From assembly GCA_030589605.1 (NCBI GenBank), contig JAUUVJ010000195.1, forward strand, positions 1 to 7,415: 7,415 nt of DNA, read 5' to 3'. Shown here piece by piece: positions 1-6,268 of this stretch (position 1 is the stretch's first letter; each line of letters starts with the position of its first letter). This stretch comes from Candidatus Hodarchaeota archaeon. Its GTDB lineage: Archaea; Asgardarchaeota; Heimdallarchaeia; Hodarchaeales; Hodarchaeaceae. The notes beneath the pieces were generated by a model. It saw only the letters and a list, made by a program, of their open reading frames with translations. It was not told where the DNA came from and ran no database searches. The translations under genes were made by a program, and so were the position numbers.

Positions 1-1671
1 ATCAGGGAGAAGGACTCGAGGGCCGAAAACAGGATGAGGTAACCAATTTTCAATTTTACGATGTTCTCCTAATTCGAGGAGTTTTTTTGAATGTTGAACT
101 TTAATTTTTTTGCCAGCACCTTGATATCTAATTTCTCCCAGTTCATTTTTTTTAATTTTCCCTGTTTCGGTATCAATTTTCGGGATGAGATCACCGTTTT
201 CATCTTCCAACCGAATTTGATTTCCGTTAATATCATGTTCGCCAATAGCACCAGCATTATTAATCAGAAAAACCAATTTACCATTTAAACCCAAGCCTAA
301 ATCTTGGAACATTTCTAATTTTAATAGTGCTTGATGACATTGCTCTCGAGCCATGAAGTCAGTTGCAGCATAACTACGAACTCGGGTTCCAGGTTTTTGA
401 GCAGCGATAGCAGAAGTGATAATCGATTCGACAGCACTATCAAAGGCAACTGCAATAATAGGATCTACTATTCTTGAAACGGGATGCATATAATCAAAAC
501 GTTTCATCGAGAGCACAATCGTTTTGAGGTACCGAGGTTCATTATTATTTCCCCAATCTGGATTTAATTCAGAGAACAAGAAAATAAACCGGCCGTTTGT
601 TGTACCACTCTTGTGATACCGAGTACAAAGTAGAGAACCAACTTCTTTTCCTTCATCCTCTCTTACAGGTATTTTTACTGTATATCCATTTATTTTTTTC
701 AGTTTATAGATTATATTATTACAATCTATATTCATTGCTAAAACAACGGGATGATTACCTTCTGAGTCAACCTCACGAGATTTCATGAGACCTGGCCATT
801 CAGGACTTTCAGAGTTTAAACCTTGAGATTTTGCAAATGAACCTGCCTCTAAACCTATGAGTTGAACTTTTTCGATTTTACTTGTTTCAGGATTCCTTAT
901 TAGCTTCCCTATACATGCGTCATCTTGTTGTAATTCAGGGCCAACAGTCAATGTTGTTTTCCCTGTTCCAGATAATCCTAATAAGACTCGATCAGAAGTC
1001 ATACCCGCATGATAGGAAATAAAACCATCGGATTCTGCCTTGTTCCAGACCATAGTTAAATTTGGTTTCTTATAGGCTCCACCAAAATAATCTACTCGGA
1101 GATTTAATACTCTCCTTCTATTTTGGTCTATTTCAGTTAAATCGTACAAAGTAATGGGTTCATTTGGATCAAAATTCGGCCAAAATTCACGAATCTCATT
1201 TACATACTTTAATGGTAATCGTTCTTGGACAACAAAATTCCAACAATCGATATTTTGGTGGTTGTTTGGAGGAAACACCATCAATTTACCAAACCAACCA
1301 ATATACGCAGAATGAGGGTTTTTAACACTGATAGTAACCCGTAGCCCTACTTCGTAGCCATGTTCTCCTTGGATTGCATCTTGTATTATCACGGGAACTT
1401 TTTCTTCTTTGAGATATCTAAGGACTACTTCATAGAGTTTTTTCCCTCTGTCTCGGTCAAATGCTCTTTGGCCCGTTCCAAGTCTGTATCCAGGAGGTAC
1501 CATATAATACGCTCGGTCAGGCCGCCGTCCAGCTTGAGTCGATCCAAATAAGTATTGATGATCTGTTGTAAGAACATAATATTCTTTCAAAAATTCCCGA
1601 AACCAATTGTGGTCAGGATTTGTAGTAATCACACAGTTCCTAGGAACTTGACATTCGTAACCAATATCCAT
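1..1671 (-). CDS. pckA: ATP-type phosphoenolpyruvate carboxykinase, C-terminus cut by window edge
   Basis: Predicted cytosolic gluconeogenic enzyme: oxaloacetate + ATP to phosphoenolpyruvate + CO2 + ADP. The frame is open for 557 codons to base 1 with no stop, so the C-terminus lies outside. Visible family landmarks in order: an arginine-rich AGRRPDR near residues 47-53, likely the oxaloacetate-binding arginine region; FGGAYKK ending at K201/K202; H221 in SYHAG; the kinase P-loop GLSGTGKTTL at 232-241; the metal-binding pair D250-D251; LEAGSFAK; and R361 in TTNGR. These match, in order and spacing, the Lys/His/P-loop/Asp-Asp/Arg active site known from bacterial ATP-PEPCK. The remainder is divergent, and the protein is already longer than the usual 530-540 aa. 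A Gly/Lys/Glu-rich stretch at about 478-525 looks like an insertion. The start is uncertain: ATG at 1671 is used here. An in-frame GTG at 1686 is possible, and a stop lies just above it. Neither start has a strong Shine-Dalgarno. Confidence 0.85.
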   Translation of the reverse strand, partial: MDIGYECQVPRNCVITTNPDHNWFREFLKEYYVLTTDHQYLFGSTQAGRRPDRAYYMVPPGYRLGTGQRAFDRDRGKKLYEVVLRYLKEEKVPVIIQDAIQGEHGYEVGLRVTISVKNPHSAYIGWFGKLMVFPPNNHQNIDCWNFVVQERLPLKYVNEIREFWPNFDPNEPITLYDLTEIDQNRRRVLNLRVDYFGGAYKKPNLTMVWNKAESDGFISYHAGMTSDRVLLGLSGTGKTTLTVGPELQQDDACIGKLIRNPETSKIEKVQLIGLEAGSFAKSQGLNSESPEWPGLMKSREVDSEGNHPVVLAMNIDCNNIIYKLKKINGYTVKIPVREDEGKEVGSLLCTRYHKSGTTNGRFIFLFSELNPDWGNNNEPRYLKTIVLSMKRFDYMHPVSRIVDPIIAVAFDSAVESIITSAIAAQKPGTRVRSYAATDFMAREQCHQALLKLEMFQDLGLGLNGKLVFLINNAGAIGEHDINGNQIRLEDENGDLIPKIDTETGKIKKNELGEIRYQGAGKKIKVQHSKKLLELGEHRKIENWLPHPVFGPRVLLPD

Positions 1672-1718
1672 TATGGCTTCTGTCACGATTTTCCAACTCT
1701 AGTACTTTCAATTGATGT

Positions 1719-1730
1719 TTTAAATATAAA
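1719..1730 (-). promoter_or_regulatory. TATA-box candidate for the PEP carboxykinase gene
   Basis: On the minus strand this reads TTTATATTTAAA, close to the archaeal TATA consensus. A transcription start about 25 bases downstream would fall near 1698, giving a leader of roughly 12-27 bases to the GTG or ATG start. The call rests on motif and spacing only. The surrounding DNA is AT-rich, so chance matches are common. Confidence 0.4.
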
Positions 1731-1788
1731 ACTGAATTAAAAAGTTGTTTAGTTTTTTAATATTGAGTTCTTTTGTTATTTACCATGT

Positions 1789-1962
1789 CTAATGGTGTGT
1801 TTTCGTCTTAAAAATATGATTTTTTAATTGTATTCTAGTTCTAAATTGAATTTCTTGTAAGAGAAAATAGCAGTTCATCATCTGTTTCATTCTCGAAGAG
1901 CTCTGATACTGAATTTTGACTTTATAATCTAAAATTCTTTGTTTTAATGATATTTTGTTCAT
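1789..1962 (-). CDS. Doubtful small basic ORF, 57 aa
   Basis: An uninterrupted ATG-to-TAG frame of 57 codons lies in the gap upstream of the carboxykinase. The product begins MNKISLKQRILDYKVK, has many Lys/Arg/Gln residues and only two acidic residues (D12, E37). No family is recognised. Against it: there is no Shine-Dalgarno, the only TATA-like string (around 1971-1980) is too close to the ATG to serve as its promoter, and an AT-rich region yields Lys/Ile/Asn-rich frames by chance. It is listed because it is the longest frame in the gap and is co-oriented with both neighbours. Probably spurious. Confidence 0.2.
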   Translation of the reverse strand: MNKISLKQRILDYKVKIQYQSSSRMKQMMNCYFLLQEIQFRTRIQLKNHIFKTKTHH

Positions 1963-2160
1963 TTTTCTAGCAATATATTAGACCAGTATTTGAAAGAGGG
2001 ATAAAGATACAATAAAAATGCTCTAACTAACTGAATATACCCCCTGTAGGGTTTTAAGTCTTATAATAGGGAGATATCTTATCTACTAATTCAAATTTCG
2101 TTCCTCTTAAGATAAATTAAAAATAGGGGCGCACAATTATAAGATTTAACAATCAAAATT

Positions 2161-2742
2161 TCATTTAGCAATAATGACTTTTTCATATAGGTCGATTAGA
2201 GGAGTACGAAGGAGAATTCGCCCAATTGCCTTAAAAGCATCAGAGATATTCTGACCATTTAATGCAGAGGTACTGAAATACGATATTTCAGCTAGAAGAA
2301 ATTCATGCTTTAGCTTCTTTATACAGTCTCTAATGATTCGTTTCTCAATTTGATCGGGTAAATCATTTTTATTTCCTAGAATCAATAGAGGAATTTCATA
2401 TCCAATATTTTTGAAGACTTCCTGTTTCCAAGAAAACAAATTGAAAAGTGATTCAATCTCTGTAAGATCAAAAACCATAATAATAGCGTGAGAACCTTTA
2501 TAAAACGAAGATCTAACAAATTCAAACCGTGGTTGACCTGCAAGATCCCAAATTTGATATTTTATCTCTTTTCCATCTATGTTTTGTGTATAAACCTTGA
2601 TTTCGGCTCCAATTGTTAATTGATAACCAGCTTGAAACTTTTTCCCCAGAAATCTATCTGTGATCGCTGTTTTACCGACCCCTCCGTCACCAACAATACA
2701 TATTTTAAAAAGAGACTCTTGATTTGACTCAAAACTTTTCAA
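2161..2742 (-). CDS. Ras/Rab-like small GTP-binding protein
   Basis: A 193-aa single-domain P-loop GTPase of the Ras superfamily, predicted to be a GTP/GDP switch. All five G motifs are visible: G1 GDGGVGKT at 18-25, G2 threonine T43 in LTIGAE, G3 WDLAGQ with D66, G69 and Q70, G4 NKND at 124-127, and G5 STSAL at 157-161. Q70 corresponds to Ras Gln61 and G20 to Ras Gly12, so intrinsic hydrolysis should be intact. P71 replaces the Glu usual in Ras/Rab (AGQER becomes AGQPR). There is no C-terminal cysteine, CAAX box or transmembrane segment, so lipid anchoring is not expected and the protein is probably soluble or recruited by a partner. The start is TTG at 2742: no ATG exists in frame after the preceding TAA, and GAGGGT sits at good spacing. 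Family is certain, cellular role unknown. It appears to be transcribed alone. Confidence 0.96.
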   Translation of the reverse strand: MKSFESNQESLFKICIVGDGGVGKTAITDRFLGKKFQAGYQLTIGAEIKVYTQNIDGKEIKYQIWDLAGQPRFEFVRSSFYKGSHAIIMVFDLTEIESLFNLFSWKQEVFKNIGYEIPLLILGNKNDLPDQIEKRIIRDCIKKLKHEFLLAEISYFSTSALNGQNISDAFKAIGRILLRTPLIDLYEKVIIAK

Positions 2743-2748
2743 ACATAT

Positions 2749-2754
2749 ACCCTC
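2749..2754 (-). promoter_or_regulatory. Ribosome binding site that fixes the TTG start of the GTPase
   Basis: On the minus strand GAGGGT lies six bases before the TTG at 2742. The in-frame sequence back to the preceding TAA has no other usable start, so this site decides the N-terminus. It also lies inside a five-codon ATG frame (MRVYV) whose TGA overlaps the TTG. Confidence 0.6.
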
Positions 2755-2807
2755 ATGTTACATGTTTTAATGTAAGTACAATTAAAGCGTTACTGGATAG
2801 AATATGC

Positions 2808-2817
2808 GTATATTTTA
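2808..2817 (-). promoter_or_regulatory. Possible TATA box for the GTPase gene
   Basis: The minus strand reads TAAAATATAC. A start of transcription about 25 bases on would be near 2786, leaving a leader of about 45 bases that would include the GAGGGT site. The motif match is only moderate. Confidence 0.25.
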
Positions 2818-3081
2818 TTCTCTTCTTAGTTTCATTAAATACCTGTAATTTTCTTTTTCTGTCCAATTTATTAAAAAATTGACAATAAAAGGACACCAAT
2901 TGAATGAATGTTAAGTTTAGAGATTAAAAAACCGAAGATCACAGAAAAAGGCTTAATTTATCAGAATTTTGATTGAGTTGATGATTTAATTAAAGTGGGG
3001 AAATGATTAACATCTATTTACTTCATTACCAATTCCTTTCTGAAAAATGATTTGAATAGAGATTTATGGATCTTCGTTTTA

Positions 3082-3210
3082 TTAAATCGATCTACTTTCT
3101 TGGAAATCCTCAATTGCGTCAAGTAAAACTTTTTTTACCCGTTTTGGGATGTCGGGGGTAATAATACGATATATTAATCTTTCATCTTCCATGTGTTCGA
3201 CTTTAATCAT
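3082..3210 (-). CDS. Small hypothetical protein, 42 aa
   Basis: ATG to TAA, 42 codons, on the minus strand in the long gap between the GTPase and the PLP operon. The product contains ERLIYRIITPDIPKR followed by KKVLLDAIEDFQES: a likely beta strand, a Pro-Asp-Ile-Pro turn and one amphipathic helix. The charge is mixed, unlike random AT-rich translation. Third codon positions are richer in C and G (GTC, CAC, ACC, CCC, GAC, ATC) than the flanking DNA, as expected of coding sequence. GTGAT lies four bases before the ATG, and a TATA-like TTATATAA lies about 60 bases upstream. A GTG three codons earlier is an alternative start. No family is recognised. The single-helix layout could suit a small adaptor or binding partner, but that is a guess. 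Confidence 0.5.
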   Translation of the reverse strand: MIKVEHMEDERLIYRIITPDIPKRVKKVLLDAIEDFQESRSI

Positions 3211-3268
3211 CTTAATCACTTAGTTTTTTGTCATATTTTCTATCTACATATTGATTGTATATTATACC

Positions 3269-3276
3269 TTATATAA
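3269..3276 (-). promoter_or_regulatory. TATA-box candidate for the 42-aa gene
   Basis: TTATATAA, which reads the same on both strands. From its centre, a minus-strand transcription start would be near 3247, a leader of about 37 bases to the ATG at 3210. A second AT-rich string lies just downstream on the minus strand. Confidence 0.35.
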
Positions 3277-3640
3277 TTAAAAAAAGTGTTCTTAGTGGTG
3301 GATACGATCAATGTAGGTTGTCTAAAAATCATAGTTTCTCAATATAATCTGTGAGAGAGTGGAGATTGCATGTATAAAGGTAATTATTTTTAAACTAAGA
3401 CTAAATTTGTGATAAATTCAATAAATACCTTTAGAATGTTCATGATAGAATCAATTAATCTACTTAAATAAAGTATTTGACCAATAATCACAGAATAAGT
3501 TCTATTTTGATTAATTTAAAGAAAGATTTCCATCCTCATTTCATTATTAAATTTTTATAGAACACTTTTCACTGAATTTTTAATTAGATTTTTTTCGACT
3601 AATTACTAAGTACTCTTACCATTAAAGTTTCTTAAATCAA

Positions 3641-3650
3641 TAATTATATT
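3641..3650 (+). promoter_or_regulatory. Possible TATA box for the PLP operon
   Basis: TAATTATATT is centred about 32 bases before the GTG start. If used, the transcript would start near 3671 and be almost leaderless, which would leave out the GGGG at 3667-3670. Either this box or that ribosome site is probably not functional. Confidence 0.25.
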
Positions 3651-3677
3651 CAAAGTTCCTTTCAATGGGGTTACAAA

Positions 3678-4862
3678 GTGAAAAGCAACGGATCGTGTTT
3701 GATAAAGCTAGTGTGCACATATTGTAAACAGGAATGTGATTCTAATGAGCTACATACTACATGTGGTTCATGTGGTAAGGTTCTTTTTCCGATATATGAT
3801 CTAGAAAAAGCAAAAGAGTTTATCTCTAAAGATTCTATAGAAAAGCGCAAAGTGTTCAATATTTGGCGATTACATGAAATAATGCCAGTATATAAATCGA
3901 TATATCGCATAAGTCTTGGAGAAGGGTGGACACCAATAGTAAGACTCTCAAATCTTGGTAAGGATCTAGGAATGAAGAATCTCTTTATTAAGGACGAAGG
4001 CCAGAATCCCACTGGTACTTTCAAAAGTAGAGGGATATGTGCAGCAGTTTCAAAAGGATTAGAATTAGGTGTTAAAGAATTTGTTATTCCTAGTGCAGGA
4101 AATGCAGGAGCAGCATTATCTGCCTATACTGCACACGCAAGTGTTACTGCTCACGTTTTTGTACAACAAGATACACCTTCATTCATTCGTAAAGAAATCG
4201 AGGTTATGAATGGGAATCTAATTCTTGTTGAGGGATTAATTAATGATGCTGGAAAGCAAGCTAAAATCGCACAGGAAAAGTATGGATATTTCGATGTCTC
4301 CACACTAAAAGAACCTTACAGAGTTGAGGGAAAAAAAACTATGGGTCTTGAGCTAGCTGAACATTTCAATTGGACTTTACCAGATGTCATAATCTATCCG
4401 ACAGGAGGGGGAACAGGGATTGTAGGAATGTGGAAAGCTTTTGAGGAACTTGAAACTCTCGGATTAATCGATGGACAACGTCCTCGTATGGTATCTGTTC
4501 AATCTTCAGGTTGTGCTCCAATAGTTCAAGCTTTTAAGGAAGGTAAAAAACATGCTGAAGTTTGGAATAATTCAAAAACCTTTGCAGCTGGATTACGAGT
4601 TCCAGTTGCAATTGGAGATTATTTAATCTTGCAATCTATTCGTGAATCAAATGGAACTGCAGTAATGGTAGATGACATTGATATTAAGAATTCTATGCTT
4701 AAACTTGCCAAAAAGGAAGGAATTATGCTTTCACCAGAAGCAGCTGCAACTATTACTGCAGTCGAAAAACTTATTGAGTCTAGTTTTATAAACCCTGATG
4801 ATAAAGTACTCTTATTCGGAACAGGATCAGGTCTTACAACACCAAATGAATGGAGAGATTAA
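3678..4862 (+). CDS. Threonine-synthase-like PLP-dependent enzyme with N-terminal zinc ribbon
   Basis: A 394-aa cytosolic fold-type II PLP enzyme of the threonine synthase family. Residues 13-32 form a CxxC...CxxC zinc ribbon (C13, C16, C29, C32), often present in archaeal threonine synthases. SLGEGWTP and KDEGQNPTGTFKSRG follow, with K116 the PLP Schiff-base lysine; then PSAGNAGAALSAY at 138-150 and the phosphate loop PTGGGTG at 241-247, ending in GTGSGL. Canonical threonine synthase makes threonine from O-phosphohomoserine. Here SFKDRG is replaced by TFKSRG and the STGNTSAS loop by SAGNAGAA, matching from memory a broadly distributed subfamily annotated as threonine synthase but not well characterised. 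The substrate is therefore open. The start is GTG at 3678, with GGGG eight bases upstream and no ATG in frame after the TAA at 3633. It is the first gene of a two-gene operon with the aminotransferase, five bases downstream. Confidence 0.88.
   Translation: MKSNGSCLIKLVCTYCKQECDSNELHTTCGSCGKVLFPIYDLEKAKEFISKDSIEKRKVFNIWRLHEIMPVYKSIYRISLGEGWTPIVRLSNLGKDLGMKNLFIKDEGQNPTGTFKSRGICAAVSKGLELGVKEFVIPSAGNAGAALSAYTAHASVTAHVFVQQDTPSFIRKEIEVMNGNLILVEGLINDAGKQAKIAQEKYGYFDVSTLKEPYRVEGKKTMGLELAEHFNWTLPDVIIYPTGGGTGIVGMWKAFEELETLGLIDGQRPRMVSVQSSGCAPIVQAFKEGKKHAEVWNNSKTFAAGLRVPVAIGDYLILQSIRESNGTAVMVDDIDIKNSMLKLAKKEGIMLSPEAAATITAVEKLIESSFINPDDKVLLFGTGSGLTTPNEWRD
4852..4857 (+). promoter_or_regulatory. Ribosome binding site of the aminotransferase, inside the upstream gene's end
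   Basis: GGAGAG lies in the last codons of the threonine-synthase-like gene, ten bases before the ATG at 4868. It supports 4868 as start over the in-frame ATG at 4850, which has no such site and would sit in front of it. The arrangement implies translational coupling. Confidence 0.5.
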
Positions 4863-4867
4863 TAAAT

Positions 4868-6232
4868 ATGAAATTTGATGATTTACATCACGAGGAAGGG
4901 CCAAGTATAGTTACTGATTTACCTGGTCCAAAATCGAAAGGAATATTGAAACGACAATTAGAAATAGAAGGAAGTGCTCTCTCTTATCCTAAAAGTATCC
5001 CAGTAGTCATGGAAGAAGGTAAAGGAGCCACAATCAAAGATATTGATGGCAATATATTTATTGATTTTTTCGGTGGAGCAGGAGTATTAGCTGTTGGTCA
5101 TTGTAATCCTGTAATTATAGAAGCAGTAAGAGAACAACAGGATAAAATTACACATACACTTGATTTTCCAACAGAAATTCGACTCACATTGATAGAAAAA
5201 ATTCGAGAAATCATGCCTGGTAAGTTGAAGAACAATGTAAAGATTCAATTTGGAGGCCCAACTGGATCTGATGCGGTAGAAAGTGCAATCAAACTAGCAA
5301 AATATTATACAAATCGACATTCATTAATTGCATTTGAGGGAGGATACCATGGTCAGACTGCGGGTGCTATGACACTAACATCAGGGAGTTTTTATAAAGA
5401 AAAATATCTCCCAATGATTCCAGAGGTACATTTTGTGCCGTATGCATACTGTTATAGATGTCCTTTCCATAAGAATCGAGATACGTGCGATCTTGAATGC
5501 GCAGCGTTTTATGAGCACATTTTAGATGATCCTCATTCAGGTGTTGTCAAACCAGCCGCTAGCATCATCGAACCTATTCAAGGTGAGGGAGGATCAATAG
5601 TTCCTCCAAAAAACTATCTCAAAAACATTGAAAATATCAGTAGAGAATATGAAGTTCCAATTATTTTTGATGAAATTCAATCAGGCTTTTGCAGAACAGG
5701 AAAAATGTTTTCTTTTGAACATTCAGGGGCAATTCCAGATATTATCACATTGTCAAAAGCACTTGGAGGAGGATTTCCTTTATCTGCAATTGCTTATCAT
5801 GAGGACTTAGACGTTTGGAAGAAAGCATCTCATATTGGCACATTTAGAGGTAATGTTACTGCAATGGCAGCTGCATCTGCATCTATAGATTTCATGTTAG
5901 AAAACAATTTAGCTGAACATGCAAAAATGATTGGATCAAAGATGCTTAAAAGATTCGAGAAAATCGAAAAAGATTCAGATATCATAGGGGAAGTAAGAGG
6001 GAAGGGATTAATGTTAGGTATTGAAATTGTAGAAAATAAAGAAACCAAGAAACCCTCTAGTAAACTTGCTTCAGCAATAAGGACTGAAAGTTTCAAACGG
6101 GGAGTGTTGATTGAGATTGGTGGGCATTATGATAACGTAGCTCGATTCTTACCACCTTTAGTAATTACGAAAGAGTTAGCTGAAGCTGGTACAACAGTTA
6201 TAGAAGAGGTTATTGCCAATTTACAACAATGA
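4868..6232 (+). CDS. Class III aminotransferase, 2,4-diaminobutyrate/ornithine transaminase type
   Basis: A 454-aa fold-type I PLP aminotransferase, predicted to transfer a terminal amino group of a diamino acid to a keto acid such as 2-oxoglutarate. Class III signatures are complete: DIDGN near the N-terminus, GGPTGSDAVE at 129-138 (phosphate site), Y160-H161 in GGYHG, E235 in IEPIQGEGG, D268 in FDEIQSG, catalytic K297 in LSKALGGG and T325 in GTFRGN. A four-cysteine patch, C195, C198, C207 and C211 in YCYRCPF...C...C, resembles that of the diaminobutyrate transaminase branch. That branch interconverts aspartate 4-semialdehyde and 2,4-diaminobutyrate. Ornithine, lysine or alanine specificity cannot be excluded by eye. 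The start chosen is ATG 4868; ATG 4850 would add six residues and overlap the upstream gene. The pairing with a threonine-synthase-like enzyme suggests both act on aspartate-derived four-carbon amino acids. Confidence 0.9.
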   Translation: MKFDDLHHEEGPSIVTDLPGPKSKGILKRQLEIEGSALSYPKSIPVVMEEGKGATIKDIDGNIFIDFFGGAGVLAVGHCNPVIIEAVREQQDKITHTLDFPTEIRLTLIEKIREIMPGKLKNNVKIQFGGPTGSDAVESAIKLAKYYTNRHSLIAFEGGYHGQTAGAMTLTSGSFYKEKYLPMIPEVHFVPYAYCYRCPFHKNRDTCDLECAAFYEHILDDPHSGVVKPAASIIEPIQGEGGSIVPPKNYLKNIENISREYEVPIIFDEIQSGFCRTGKMFSFEHSGAIPDIITLSKALGGGFPLSAIAYHEDLDVWKKASHIGTFRGNVTAMAAASASIDFMLENNLAEHAKMIGSKMLKRFEKIEKDSDIIGEVRGKGLMLGIEIVENKETKKPSSKLASAIRTESFKRGVLIEIGGHYDNVARFLPPLVITKELAEAGTTVIEEVIANLQQ

Positions 6233-6240
6233 AAAGGATC

Positions 6241-6258
6241 AAGAATAAAAAGAGAAAG
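6241..6258 (-). terminator. T-rich transcription end of the flavoprotein gene
   Basis: On the minus strand, 11 bases after the flavoprotein stop, there is a pyrimidine tract TCTCTTTTTATTCTT. Archaeal polymerase commonly terminates on such T-rich tracts without a hairpin. The 36-base gap between convergent genes leaves little other room. Confidence 0.35.
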
Positions 6259-6268
6259 CATCTTAGTG

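Larger units (their letters stand above)
1692..2160. other. AT-rich intergenic region between PEP carboxykinase and GTPase
   Basis: About 470 bases with no gene of normal length. Contents: the TATA-like element for the carboxykinase near 1725, one doubtful 57-codon minus-strand ORF, a small G+C-rich spot at 2124-2132, and a short dyad CCCTGTAGGG at 2042-2051. No tRNA, array or transposon ends were seen. Confidence 0.6.
2743..3081. other. AT-rich intergenic stretch upstream of the GTPase
   Basis: About 340 bases between the GTPase start and the stop of the small 42-aa gene. Both strands were read: only very short frames occur, for example a 15-codon plus-strand frame from 3003. No RNA gene or repeat family is recognised. 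It should hold the GTPase promoter. Confidence 0.6.
3211..3677. other. Divergent intergenic region before the PLP operon
   Basis: About 470 very AT-rich bases between the minus-strand 42-aa gene and the plus-strand operon, so promoters in both directions are expected here. Only frames under about 20 codons were found, including a 17-codon hydrophobic one on the minus strand. AAAAGTGTTCT at 3282-3292 recurs inverted at 3559-3569, within what chance allows. No RNA gene was recognised. Confidence 0.6.

Noticed and set aside
91..288. Plus-strand 65-codon frame, and others at 597-788, 1360-1551 and 1555-1740
   Set aside because: All four lie largely or wholly opposite the continuous PEP carboxykinase reading frame and have low-complexity, Phe/Ile-rich products; they are antisense shadows.
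2042..2051. Short dyad CCCTGTAGGG in the gap upstream of the carboxykinase
   Set aside because: The four-base arms leave a loop of only two bases for a hairpin. The site is about 370 bases from the gene start and has no second copy, so an operator cannot be supported.
3003..3050. 15-codon plus-strand frame after GTGGGG
   Set aside because: Too short, hydrophobic composition typical of AT-rich noise, and no downstream gene it could lead.
2932..3077. CGAAGATC near 2932 and GATCTTCG near 3069 as an inverted repeat
   Set aside because: The arms match over only eight bases (twelve with a gap) about 130 bases apart; no supporting structure, so treated as chance.
3282..3569. AAAAGTGTTCT at 3282-3292 and its inverted copy at 3559-3569
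   Set aside because: An 11-base inverted pair about 270 bases apart is within chance for a 900-base AT-rich region, and no flanking element or gene suggests transposon ends.
3671..4024. Minus-strand 117-codon frame opposite the threonine-synthase-like gene
   Set aside because: It is antisense to the zinc ribbon and PLP-lysine coding region, whose motifs are unmistakable in the plus frame.
5628..6096. Frames at 5628-5810 (plus) and 5830-6096 (minus) inside the aminotransferase
   Set aside because: They overlap the catalytic-core coding sequence in other frames and show no recognisable protein features.
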